The notes beneath the pieces are model-generated. The model made no database searches and was not told the origin of the DNA. It was given only the letters and a program-made list of their open reading frames with translations. This document shows, piece after piece, positions 1 to 6,931 of a stretch of 64,000 bases of DNA (positions are counted from its first letter, which is position 1; each line of letters starts with the position of its first letter). The translations under genes were made by a program, and so were the position numbers. The DNA is from Feifania hominis (GTDB lineage: Bacteria; Bacillota; Clostridia; Oscillospirales; Feifaniaceae). The stretch is from NCBI RefSeq assembly GCF_014384765.1, contig NZ_JACRSP010000002.1, forward strand, positions 1-64,000. The letters run 5' to 3'.

Positions 1-26
1 AAGAAATGCAGTAAGAAAACAAAAAA

Positions 27-68
27 AAGCCCGGAAGCCTTGAATAATCAAGTGTTTCCGGGCCTTTT
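27..68 (-). terminator. Intrinsic terminator of tRNA-Gln
   Basis: A GCCCGGAA/TTCCGGGC stem is followed on the minus strand by a run of eight T. It lies directly after the tRNA-Gln 3' end. T/A runs on both sides mean it could also work in the other direction. Confidence 0.8.
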
Positions 69-72
69 TATA

Positions 73-146
73 TGGTTGCGAGAGAAGGATTCGAACCCTC
101 ACAAGCAGAGTCAGAGTCTGCCGTGCTACCATTACACAATCTCGCA
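73..146 (-). tRNA. tRNA-Gln (anticodon CUG)
   Basis: The reverse complement folds as a full cloverleaf. The acceptor stem is TGCGAGA/TCTCGCA with discriminator A and an encoded CCA. The anticodon stem GCAGA/TCTGC closes a loop CTCTGAC, giving anticodon CTG, which reads CAG (Gln). The T-arm carries GGTTCGAATCC. A promoter lies just upstream and a terminator just downstream, so it looks like an independent transcription unit. Confidence 0.93.
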
Positions 147-159
147 GCGTGCATTTATC

Positions 160-187
160 ATTATACTGTTTTTTTTAGAAAAGTCAA
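160..187 (-). promoter_or_regulatory. Promoter of tRNA-Gln
   Basis: On the minus strand a TTGACT -35 box and a perfect TATAAT -10 box are separated by 16 bases, with an A-rich spacer. The tRNA starts about 13 bases after the -10 box. Confidence 0.7.
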
Positions 188-279
188 GCAGTTTTTCTCT
201 CAAAATTTGGCTCGTCGTTTCCAAAATCTCGCGCTCATGGTTTGGAGCAAAACGCAAAAACTTTGCTTGAGGTGATCAA

Positions 280-450
280 ATGAAAAACGGCAGTTATTTC
301 AACGGTCTCTCCGATCTGTTGGATCAGGATCTGTCCAGCTATGAGTATTTCCACTCTCTACCGAAAAATATTCAGTCGGAAATCGAAAAATACGATCTCT
401 CCTCTTTTGAAGAGATGCAGCACTATGTCGCAACATTGAAAAACGGATAA
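280..450 (+). CDS. Small acidic protein, possible spore-associated paralogue 1
   Basis: A 56-residue protein starting at ATG, with GAGGTGATC (a strong match to the anti-Shine-Dalgarno sequence) just upstream. It has no signal peptide or membrane segment. Its C-terminal half, with the pattern F-x-SLP..I..EI......SFEEM..YV..L, aligns with the next gene (SFP..V.EQM......SFESM..YA..L), so the two are small paralogues. They sit 12 bases apart and upstream of two CotF-type spore-coat genes, which suggests a role in the spore. I do not recognise a named family. Confidence 0.65.
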   Translation: MKNGSYFNGLSDLLDQDLSSYEYFHSLPKNIQSEIEKYDLSSFEEMQHYVATLKNG

Positions 451-462
451 GGAGGTTATTTC

Positions 463-636
463 ATGCACCAGTACCCCACTCTTCACGCACTGCTTCGTGC
501 AAATCCACAGGCAAAAAAATTCTATGATTCCTTTCCTGACTATGTCAAAGAGCAGATGGAAAACCGCGCCGACAGCATCAATTCCTTTGAATCGATGTGC
601 CACTACGCAGACAATCTCACTCGAGGAGACTGTTGA
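463..636 (+). CDS. Small acidic protein, possible spore-associated paralogue 2
   Basis: A 57-residue protein with a GGAGG site and an ATG start, ending in TGTTGA. It has the same layout as the gene before it: an aromatic N-terminal part, then F-Y-D-SFP, then a helical SFESMCHYADNL segment. Its close spacing to the neighbours suggests one transcript. Function is unknown; a spore role is inferred only from the CotF-like genes that follow. Confidence 0.65.
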   Translation: MHQYPTLHALLRANPQAKKFYDSFPDYVKEQMENRADSINSFESMCHYADNLTRGDC

Positions 637-693
637 ACACAATGTATAGTTTGGTGAATAATGGGTATTTTAAATACCGGAGGTGAATTGCAA

Positions 694-870
694 ATGAGTC
701 CCAAAGAATTGCTTTATATCGAAGACGCACTGGGTCATGAGAAATTCATGCAGACCAAGTGCAATGAGGAGGCTTCCAAGCTCCAGGATGCAGAGCTGAA
801 ATCCTTCGTCGAACAGATGGCTACCAAACATCAGCAGATCTATTCTTCCCTTTTTCAATTACTCAAATAG
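694..870 (+). CDS. CotF-related small protein
   Basis: A 58-residue, all-helical protein. The start is the ATG at 694 because GGAGGTG lies at 680-686; an in-frame ATG at 661 has no ribosome site. The sequence (MSPKELLYIEDALGHEKFM..K..EEA..LQD.ELK.F) resembles the first helices of the spore-coat CotF/ferritin-like fold. It is 12 bases upstream of a clearer CotF gene. The two may form a split four-helix coat protein or act as partners. CotF proteins are structural components of the endospore coat. Confidence 0.7.
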   Translation: MSPKELLYIEDALGHEKFMQTKCNEEASKLQDAELKSFVEQMATKHQQIYSSLFQLLK

Positions 871-882
871 GAGGCGCCCAAA

Positions 883-1131
883 ATGGATGATAAAAACTTG
901 ATGGAGGATCTCCTTTTACAGGAAAAAGGAGTCTGTGACCTCTACCTGCACGGTTCAATTGAGTCTGGCACGCCAAACATTCACCAGGCTTTTTGCACAG
1001 CTCTTACCGACTCACTTCAGCTGCAAAACGAAATCTACACCAAGATGTCGGGTAAGGGCTGGTATCCGACCGAACAGGCCAATCAGCAGAGAATCGACAA
1101 GGTCATCAACAAATTTTCCACACAGAATTGA
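883..1131 (+). CDS. CotF-family spore coat protein
   Basis: An 82-residue protein starting at ATG with GGAGGCG upstream. It shows the CotF pattern: an N-terminal D-LL.QEK helix, a central helix of the type H..F...L.DSL.LQ.EIY..M, and the C-terminal GWYPTEQA.QQ.I motif typical of coat F domains. It is probably incorporated in the spore coat during sporulation. It is the last gene of the four-gene cluster, with an inverted repeat immediately downstream. Confidence 0.85.
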   Translation: MDDKNLMEDLLLQEKGVCDLYLHGSIESGTPNIHQAFCTALTDSLQLQNEIYTKMSGKGWYPTEQANQQRIDKVINKFSTQN

Positions 1132-1149
1132 CACTTTTGCAAACCGATC

Positions 1150-1178
1150 AGGGAGAGCCGCACGGCTCTCCCTTTTGC
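1150..1178 (+). terminator. Terminator of the small spore-gene cluster
   Basis: A GGGAGAGCC/GGCTCTCCC stem with a short loop is followed by TTTTGC on the plus strand, 19 bases after the CotF stop codon. Confidence 0.75.
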
Positions 1179-1180
1179 AT

Positions 1181-1217
1181 AGAAAAAGGGGGCACAATAA
1201 TGTGCCCCCTTTGCTGT
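1181..1217 (-). terminator. Terminator of the sugar ABC transporter operon
   Basis: A GGGGGCACA/TGTGCCCCC stem followed on the minus strand by TTTTTCT, lying 15-50 bases after the permease stop codon. It converges with the terminator of the spore cluster. Confidence 0.8.
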
Positions 1218-1231
1218 GAGTGAAAGGTTGG

Positions 1232-2311
1232 TTACGCCGCAGGTGCCTGTTTGGGTGCCTTGGGCGCTTTGGGTTTTCTGCGCTTCTTCTGGAAGCCGTT
1301 TGTGGAGTAGTAGTCGATGATCAGAACGAGAACGAGCATCGCACCCCAGAGGCACTCTTTGAAATACGGGGTGACCTTGATCAGGTTCAGACCCGAAGAG
1401 ATAAACTGCGTGGAGAGCAGTCCAAAGAAGATGCCGATGACACGACCAACGCCGCCCGACGGCGATACACCACCCAGAATGATGATGATCATGGCGAGGG
1501 TGCTGTAAGTTGTCGCATAGTCAGCACGGGCAGAGTTGTTCTTCGAGATCAGAATGATGCCGCCAAACGCTGCCAGGAAACCGTTCATGACATATGCAGT
1601 CCAGCCGAGAAGTTTGTTGTTCTGACCGGTGTAGTAAGACGCTCTCTTGTTTGCGCCATAGAGGTAGAGTCTCTGGCCAAACGTGGTCTTCTCCATCAGA
1701 ATAAAGGTAATGATATAGAGGAAGATCATGAGCAGGAAGCAGAAAGGCAGCCAGCCGCCGAAGAACGAGCCACCGCCAATATACTGGAAGTTCGACGGGA
1801 AAGTCGGAACAACGCTACCACGTGTGATAATCATCGCTGCGCCGGTAAATATTGACTGCGTGCCAAGGGTTGCAAGCATAGGCGTGATTTTGAGCTGTGT
1901 CACGCAGAAACCATTGATGAAGCCTGCGAACATACCAGTCAGAATGCCGGCGATCATACCGATAATCATGATCTGAGTGTCGGACTCCATGCCCGGAATC
2001 ATCCACTGCTTCGTCAGGAACATGGCGCATACAACGCCTGAGAAGTTTGCAACACCGACGACCGACAGGTCGATACCACCGGTGACAAAGGCAAACATAA
2101 TAGCAATGGCCATCGTACCAACGTCAGCCATCTGGTACATCATCGAGGTGATATTGGCCTTTTTGATGAACTTAAAATCACCAGTAACGAATCTGGTAGC
2201 AAAGGTAAAGAACAGGAAAATGACAATGGTGATAATGATGATACGGAAAATCCACTGATTAACCGGCTTGTGCATCGAGCGGGACAGTTTGCTGTTGGTT
2301 GTTTTACTCAT
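1232..2311 (-). CDS. Sugar ABC transporter permease (RbsC-type), second copy
   Basis: A 359-residue permease of the ribose/simple-sugar ABC importer family. Several hydrophobic spans are visible, including the family segment FAFVTGGIDLSVVGVANFSG (a GGIDLSVG-like motif), a GLINGF-like FAGFINGFCV stretch and GGVSPSGGVGRV near the C-terminus. The ATG at 2311 is chosen because AAGGAGGGG precedes it; 23 extra upstream codons lack a ribosome site and overlap the neighbouring gene. A basic tail (KKRRKPKAPKAPK) is cytoplasmic. It is the last gene of the operon binding protein-ATPase-permease-permease and should pair with the other permease as a heterodimer. Confidence 0.92.
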   Translation of the reverse strand: MSKTTNSKLSRSMHKPVNQWIFRIIIITIVIFLFFTFATRFVTGDFKFIKKANITSMMYQMADVGTMAIAIMFAFVTGGIDLSVVGVANFSGVVCAMFLTKQWMIPGMESDTQIMIIGMIAGILTGMFAGFINGFCVTQLKITPMLATLGTQSIFTGAAMIITRGSVVPTFPSNFQYIGGGSFFGGWLPFCFLLMIFLYIITFILMEKTTFGQRLYLYGANKRASYYTGQNNKLLGWTAYVMNGFLAAFGGIILISKNNSARADYATTYSTLAMIIIILGGVSPSGGVGRVIGIFFGLLSTQFISSGLNLIKVTPYFKECLWGAMLVLVLIIDYYSTNGFQKKRRKPKAPKAPKQAPAA

Positions 2312-2324
2312 CTTCGTCCCCTCC

Positions 2325-3323
2325 TTAAATATTCTGTGCTTCAGCCTTGGCCACACGGTAAGCGGACAGCGCAGTACCAATAACTACGATAATACCTGTG
2401 GTAAAGACCTGGAAGTAGGATGGAATACCGAGCAGAACAAGGCTCGATGTGAGCACGGTCATAACAAGAACACCCATAATGGTGCCGCCGACCGTACCCT
2501 TGCCGCCGCCAACACTGACACCGCCAAGGAAGACAGCAGCCATGTAGTTGATCTCCTTACCAATCAGGTCGCCAGGTGCGACAACACGGTAGAGCGAAAC
2601 ACGCATCATACCGGTGATCGCAGAGAGGACGCCGCTGTTGACAAAGATAAACGTATAGAGCATCGGAATGTTAAAGCCAATACGCTCTGCGGCAGCAATG
2701 TCGCCGCCCATGGCATAGATGCCACGGCCGATCATGGTGTACTTCAGAATGATGTAGGTGTAAATGCCAACAATGACAACGAAGATCAGGCCGGGATGCA
2801 CTCTCAGAGGCGTATCGCCATCCATGATGGTCAGAATACTTGCATTGCCAAAAGCATCCATTTTAGGCGGAATGTCATAGACTGTGCGCAGACCAAAGAT
2901 GGTGAACATCAGGCCGCGGAAGAAGTTCTGCATACCAATGGTGGTGATAAACACGTTCAGGCGGTATTTCGAGATAATCAACGCATTGAGCAGTCCAAGA
3001 ATGCCGCCCACAACTGCCGCGAGCAGGAACGTGACGATCAGCGGCAGATCGAGATTGTAGTCGATCAGCGTGATGGTAACAGCAAAAGATGCAAAGTTTG
3101 CAATGGAAGCAAACGAGAAGTCACGGCCGCCGGCGATGGTGCCAAACAGAAGCGCAAAGCCAAACAGCGCGTACTCGGTTGTATTGCGGATGATGGAGAA
3201 CAGGTTCTCCAGCGAAAGGAAGACCGGGCTGATGGAGGTAAAGACAATCGCCATCAGTACCAGGAAAGCCGCCGGAACTACAAAATCCGGCAATTCTCTC
3301 TTTTTAATCGTTGTAGTATTCAT
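2325..3323 (-). CDS. Sugar ABC transporter permease (RbsC-type), first copy
   Basis: A 332-residue integral membrane permease of the ribose-type family. It shows GTIAGGRDFSFASIANF (equivalent to the GGIDLSVG region), GLLNALIISKYRLN and VFLGGVSVGGGKGTVGG, all typical of the family. The ATG is preceded by AGGGGGGAA. It begins 15 bases after the ATPase stop and ends 13 bases before the next permease. It should form the transmembrane channel with the second permease, driven by the ATPase and fed by the lipoprotein encoded upstream. Confidence 0.92.
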   Translation of the reverse strand: MNTTTIKKRELPDFVVPAAFLVLMAIVFTSISPVFLSLENLFSIIRNTTEYALFGFALLFGTIAGGRDFSFASIANFASFAVTITLIDYNLDLPLIVTFLLAAVVGGILGLLNALIISKYRLNVFITTIGMQNFFRGLMFTIFGLRTVYDIPPKMDAFGNASILTIMDGDTPLRVHPGLIFVVIVGIYTYIILKYTMIGRGIYAMGGDIAAAERIGFNIPMLYTFIFVNSGVLSAITGMMRVSLYRVVAPGDLIGKEINYMAAVFLGGVSVGGGKGTVGGTIMGVLVMTVLTSSLVLLGIPSYFQVFTTGIIVVIGTALSAYRVAKAEAQNI

Positions 3324-3338
3324 CTTATTCCCCCCTGA

Positions 3339-4829
3339 TCAAGCCTTGACGAGCAGAGCCTGAAGATCTTTCTCTGTCACATCGGCGGTTTTGACGCTGG
3401 TAACAACACGGCCCTGATTCATAATGATGATACGGCTGGTTGTCTGAAGAATCTCAGGGAGGTCATCGGAAATGACAATAACGCCGATGCCCGCTCTGCC
3501 AAGGTTGCGAATGATCTCATGGATATCGCTCTTTGCGCCGACGTCGACACCGACAGTCGGTCCGTTGAGCAGCAGATAACGCGGGTTAGTCGCAAGCCAT
3601 TTGGCCATCAGAACCTTCTGCTGGTTACCACCCGAGAGACTCGAGACAGGGTTGTCAGGCGAACCAAGCTTGATCGAAAGATTCTTGATTCCATCGTCGA
3701 TGATTTTGTCCTTTTTCTTTCCGTCAATAAAGATCTTGTGCTTTTTGAGCTGACTGATGATAGCAGCGATGATGTTGGTGCCAATTTCCGTTCTGAGGAA
3801 CAGGCCCTCAGTCAGTCTATCTTCCGGAACATAGGCGATGCGGTTCTTGATGCCGTCGCTCGGCTTTTTGATGTGAGCAAGCTTGCCGTCAAGATAGATC
3901 TCACCCGATTTTGCCGGCGCAACGCCAAAGATCGCTTTCGCAACCTCCGTACGTCCGGATCCAAGAAGACCGGTGATTCCGAGGATCTCGCCATCGTAGA
4001 GGTCAAAGGAGACATCCTCAAACTTTCCAGGTCTTGTTAAATTTCGAACACTAAGAATAGGAGTATCGTTTTTCGCTTCACCCTCGAAGCTGTGCGACTC
4101 AATCTCTCGACCAGTCATGTAATATGTAACCTTGGACTTATCAAACTCACTGACAGGTCCCTCACATACATTCTGGCCATCTCGAATGATGCAGATTTTT
4201 TCCGATACCTCGAAGACCTCATCAAGCTTATGGCTGACGAAGATCAGCGCGATGCCTCTCTTCTTCAGGTCCTCGATGATTTTGTAGAGGGATTCAACCT
4301 CTTTCTGGGTCAGAGCCGTTGTCGGCTCGTCCATGATAACAACTTTCGCATCCTGTGCCAGCGCGCGGCAGATGGCGACGAGCTGTTTTTGCGCGACCGG
4401 CAGATTCTCAACAATTTCTTTGAGGTCGAGCTGTACGTTCAGATTGTCGATAACGGCCTGCGCGTCTTTGTAGATCTGCTTCCAGTTGACAAACTTTTTC
4501 TTCGCTCTGATGCTGTTGTTGAGTGTGATGTTCTCGGCAACAGTCAGATTGGGGAACAGCGCGAAGTCCTGGAAGATAACCTGAATGCCCTTGTCAATGG
4601 CCTGCATCGGAGACAGTTCGGTAAAGGTCTCGCCATTGATGGTAATCGTACCCTCATCGGCTGTGTAGACGCCGGTAAGGACCTTGATCAGCGTTGATTT
4701 GCCGCTGCCGTTCTCGCCGCACAGGCAGCAGGCCTCGCCGGGCTTCAGACTGAAATCGCAATTCTTAAGCGCCTGGACGCCCTGGAACGCTTTGCTGATG
4801 CCCCGCATTTCTACCAAATATTCACTCAC
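3339..4829 (-). CDS. Sugar ABC transporter ATPase with two fused nucleotide-binding domains
   Basis: A 496-residue RbsA/MglA-type ATPase. The start is taken as GTG at 4829, 11 bases after AAAGGGGG; an upstream ATG at 4916 would read through the intergenic hairpin. Domain 1 has Walker A GENGSGKST (residues 38-46), a divergent signature LPVAQKQ and Walker B VVIMDEPTTAL. Domain 2 has a degenerate Walker A (GLLGSGRTE), an intact signature LSGGNQQK and a modified Walker B LLLNGPTVGVDVG, in which the usual Asp and Glu are Asn and Gly. Such asymmetry is common in this family but is marked here. It energises import of a monosaccharide-like substrate. Confidence 0.93.
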   Translation of the reverse strand: MSEYLVEMRGISKAFQGVQALKNCDFSLKPGEACCLCGENGSGKSTLIKVLTGVYTADEGTITINGETFTELSPMQAIDKGIQVIFQDFALFPNLTVAENITLNNSIRAKKKFVNWKQIYKDAQAVIDNLNVQLDLKEIVENLPVAQKQLVAICRALAQDAKVVIMDEPTTALTQKEVESLYKIIEDLKKRGIALIFVSHKLDEVFEVSEKICIIRDGQNVCEGPVSEFDKSKVTYYMTGREIESHSFEGEAKNDTPILSVRNLTRPGKFEDVSFDLYDGEILGITGLLGSGRTEVAKAIFGVAPAKSGEIYLDGKLAHIKKPSDGIKNRIAYVPEDRLTEGLFLRTEIGTNIIAAIISQLKKHKIFIDGKKKDKIIDDGIKNLSIKLGSPDNPVSSLSGGNQQKVLMAKWLATNPRYLLLNGPTVGVDVGAKSDIHEIIRNLGRAGIGVIVISDDLPEILQTTSRIIIMNQGRVVTSVKTADVTEKDLQALLVKA

Positions 4830-4885
4830 ATTAGAGCCCCCTTTTTCGATTGCAACAGGCAAAAGAATTCCGTTACATAATGAAA

Positions 4886-4923
4886 GCATGCTGTATGCCG
4901 GCTTGCGCCGGCACACAGCGTGC
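4886..4923 (-). terminator. Hairpin between binding-protein and ATPase genes
   Basis: A long stem (GCACGCTGTGTGCCGGC pairing with GCCGGCATACAGCATGC, loop GCAA) on the minus strand, 48 bases after the binding-protein stop, with only TTTC after it. It is a probable attenuator or 3' stabiliser, of the kind that lets binding-protein mRNA exceed that of the membrane subunits. Confidence 0.65.
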
Positions 4924-4970
4924 TTTGCATTTTTGATAACTAGATTTCTGTTACCATGTTCACTTGGAAA

Positions 4971-6053
4971 TTAGAAGTTGTACTCACCAACAGAATCCTT
5001 GTCGCAGTCAACCCACGCATTGCCGTAGATAACGGTGTTGATGTCGGTCTCTTTGACAGTGATGTTGTTGTAGCCCTCAACGCCAAGATCCATACCGGTC
5101 TCGATGACACCGTCGCCATTGATCATGATGTCAGCAACAGCGCACATAGCCATCTGAGCCATTCCGGGATCCCAGAAAGAGATCTGCTTGATCGCGCCAG
5201 ACTCCAGATACTTTCTGGACTGGTTCGGCATGGAAGTACCCATGACAGTCACTTTGTCATAGAGGTTCTTGGACTCGACAACAGCAGCCGCAGAGGGCGG
5301 GTTGGAAGAGTCGCAGCCAATGAAAGCGGTGATGTTCGGATACTTGTTGAGAGCTTCCTCAAACTTCTTCTGGCCTTCCTCAGCAGACGGGCCCTCGAGG
5401 AAGTCCGGAGTAGCCATCTTCCAGTTCGGGTATTTGGCTTTGTTCTGCTCAACAGCGCCCTCAGACCACACTCTGTGGGTCGCATGGGTCAGCTGAGCAA
5501 CCATCAGGACATACTCACCGGAATCGCCGGCCAGGGTGACCAGGTTATCCATGAAGTGAGCACCATAAGCGGTGTTGTCAAAAGCCTCGAGGTCGTAGTC
5601 GCAGTTCTGCTGATTCTCAGCTTCGTGAGTCAGAACGACGATGCCGGCTTCCATAGCTTTCTTCAGAACGGGCTCAACAGCCTCAGGCGAAGACGGAACG
5701 ACAGTGACAACATCAACGCCAGCGGCGATGCAGTCCTCGAGGTTCTGAACCTGAGCGACCGGGTCCATGGCGTTCGGGCCCTGCTGGGTGACATCGTCAC
5801 CGGTCTTCTCAGCCCAGAGCTGATTGCCGTAGTCCATTCTGTTGAACCAGTCGGAACCTTTTCTCTTCGGAACGTTGACGATGGTCAGTTTCTTTCTCTC
5901 GGTGGTGCCGGGATCCGTAGTGCCGGGATCGGTCGTACCGGGATCCGTGGTGCCAGGATCGGTCGTGCCAGGATCTTTCTCTGCGGGCTTACAACCAGCA
6001 AAGACCGCTGTCAGCATGACAGCTGCGAGAAGTAAAGCTAGAAATTTCTTCAT
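4971..6053 (-). CDS. Sugar ABC transporter substrate-binding lipoprotein
   Basis: A 360-residue periplasmic-binding-protein type 1 (RbsB-like) protein. It starts at ATG 6053 with GGAGGAAAAT upstream. It has a lipoprotein signal with lipobox VFAG-Cys21, then a linker of five tandem DPGTT units (residues 27-51), then a bilobal binding fold (LTIVNVPKRKGSDWFNRMDYG, GVDVVTVVPSSPEAV, FIGCDSSNPPSA, KQISFWDPGMAQMA). It would be anchored to the outer membrane face and deliver the substrate to the two permeases. It is the first gene of the transporter operon and is divergent from the FGGY/BtpA genes, which suggests shared control. The substrate cannot be read from sequence. Confidence 0.93.
   Translation of the reverse strand: MKKFLALLLAAVMLTAVFAGCKPAEKDPGTTDPGTTDPGTTDPGTTDPGTTERKKLTIVNVPKRKGSDWFNRMDYGNQLWAEKTGDDVTQQGPNAMDPVAQVQNLEDCIAAGVDVVTVVPSSPEAVEPVLKKAMEAGIVVLTHEAENQQNCDYDLEAFDNTAYGAHFMDNLVTLAGDSGEYVLMVAQLTHATHRVWSEGAVEQNKAKYPNWKMATPDFLEGPSAEEGQKKFEEALNKYPNITAFIGCDSSNPPSAAAVVESKNLYDKVTVMGTSMPNQSRKYLESGAIKQISFWDPGMAQMAMCAVADIMINGDGVIETGMDLGVEGYNNITVKETDINTVIYGNAWVDCDKDSVGEYNF
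5901..5975 (-). repeat. Five 15-bp tandem repeats encoding DPGTT
   Basis: Five in-frame copies of a 15-base unit encode the Pro/Thr-rich linker behind the lipid-anchored cysteine. The units differ mainly at wobble positions. Copy number is likely to vary between strains by slippage. Confidence 0.9.
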
Positions 6054-6127
6054 ATTTTCCTCCACATGTTTTAATATTATATTGAGCCGCCCTGAAGAAA
6101 AAGCGACTTAATACCGAGTGGGAATTT

Positions 6128-6196
6128 CAAGGTGCCTGCTGTTCGCAGCCGGGATTGTCCGTATGTACATTCCGCGCGAACAATGCGCGCACCTGG
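6128..6196 (-). promoter_or_regulatory. Candidate structured 5' leader of the transporter mRNA
   Basis: Between the predicted transcription start (about 6202) and the binding-protein ATG, the minus-strand RNA can form a three-way junction. P1 is AGGUGC (6194-6189) with GCACCU (6135-6130). P2 is about four or five pairs, CGCGC with GCGCG (6173-6177 with 6185-6189), sharing a base with P1. P3 is GCUG/CAGC with loop CGAA (6138-6149). It matches no riboswitch class I recognise. Confidence 0.35.
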
Positions 6197-6208
6197 AATG
6201 CAATAACA

Positions 6209-6237
6209 ATGATAGCAGTTTCAGTCATTTTTTTCAA
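6209..6237 (-). promoter_or_regulatory. Promoter of the sugar ABC operon
   Basis: On the minus strand TTGAAA and TATCAT are separated by 17 bases. The start would lie near 6202, leaving a leader of about 150 bases before the binding-protein ATG. Confidence 0.55.
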
Positions 6238-6768
6238 GCCTGTTTTGTCAACTTTCAAAGATTTTGACAGTTGCGTCAAAATCAAACGGCTATTTTCTGT
6301 CACTTCTCCGAAAAAAGCCCCTTGACAAGCCTATTTTCGAGTTATAACCAACCCGCTAAACTCTTTAATTTTCAATGTTCATGAGTGCGTCTATGTAGAT
6401 TGTACAACTTATATCTACATATTGTAAGCACCACTGTTTATTTTGTCAATAAGTTAGTTCATAATTTCGTAAAATTTACATTTCTGGCACTGTTTTGCCA
6501 GTTCAAACAGTTTCGCAATGTGGTTCATCCACTTTGATCCCATAATACCAATGCGCAATGTTGTATTCCTGTTTTCATACGTGAAAATAGTCATTTATTG
6601 GGGCTCGATTCGTCATATTACCGAATATTCAGGTTTTAATTTGTATAAAATGCCCATTGAAAATTGTCTTTTCTTTCCGGACTGTTTCTCTGTTTGCCCT
6701 TAAAGCGTTTTATTACATATATATTATAATAATGTTGATTTTTTACTAATTTCATGATATTTCATTTT

Positions 6769-6812
6769 GCCAGCTTATATGTAAAGTTTTTAAACTTTAC
6801 ATATAAGCTGGC
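6769..6812. repeat. 44-bp perfect palindrome
   Basis: Two perfect 21-base arms, beginning GCCAGCTTATATG and ending CATATAAGCTGGC, surround a 2-base TT centre. It sits 33 bases upstream of the -35 box of the first kinase operon. No T-run follows on either strand, so it is more likely an operator or cruciform site than an intrinsic terminator. Confidence 0.85.
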
Positions 6813-6844
6813 CCTCCTGTGCTGCGAAAGATTTCCAAATGGGC

Positions 6845-6873
6845 TTGTCATTCCAACTCTTCTATGTTACGAT
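6845..6873 (+). promoter_or_regulatory. Promoter of kinase 1/BtpA 1/BtpA 2 operon
   Basis: TTGTCA and TACGAT with 17-base spacing. The same pattern (TTGTCA, 17 bases, TACTAT) occurs before the BtpA 3 operon, which supports both. A second possible -10, TACAAT, lies at 6891-6896 without a good -35. Confidence 0.55.
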
Positions 6874-6931
6874 GGTCACGTAATTTTGCCTACAATATGT
6901 GAAATCGTCGTTTGACTGTTCCGGAGGGTGT

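Larger units (their letters stand above)
6054..6931. other. Divergent regulatory region between ABC importer and kinase operons
   Basis: About 880 bases with no convincing gene, much more AT-rich than its flanks. It holds a minus-strand promoter (6209-6237), a folded leader (6128-6196), inverted repeats at 6392-6421 and 6484-6501, a 44-bp palindrome (6769-6812) and a plus-strand promoter (6845-6873). A 61-codon open frame at 6518-6703 lacks a ribosome site and is not called. Confidence 0.6.

Noticed and set aside
6518..6703. A 61-codon open frame in the divergent promoter region
   Set aside because: There is no ribosome site. The codons are AT-rich and unlike neighbouring genes, and it lies among regulatory repeats.
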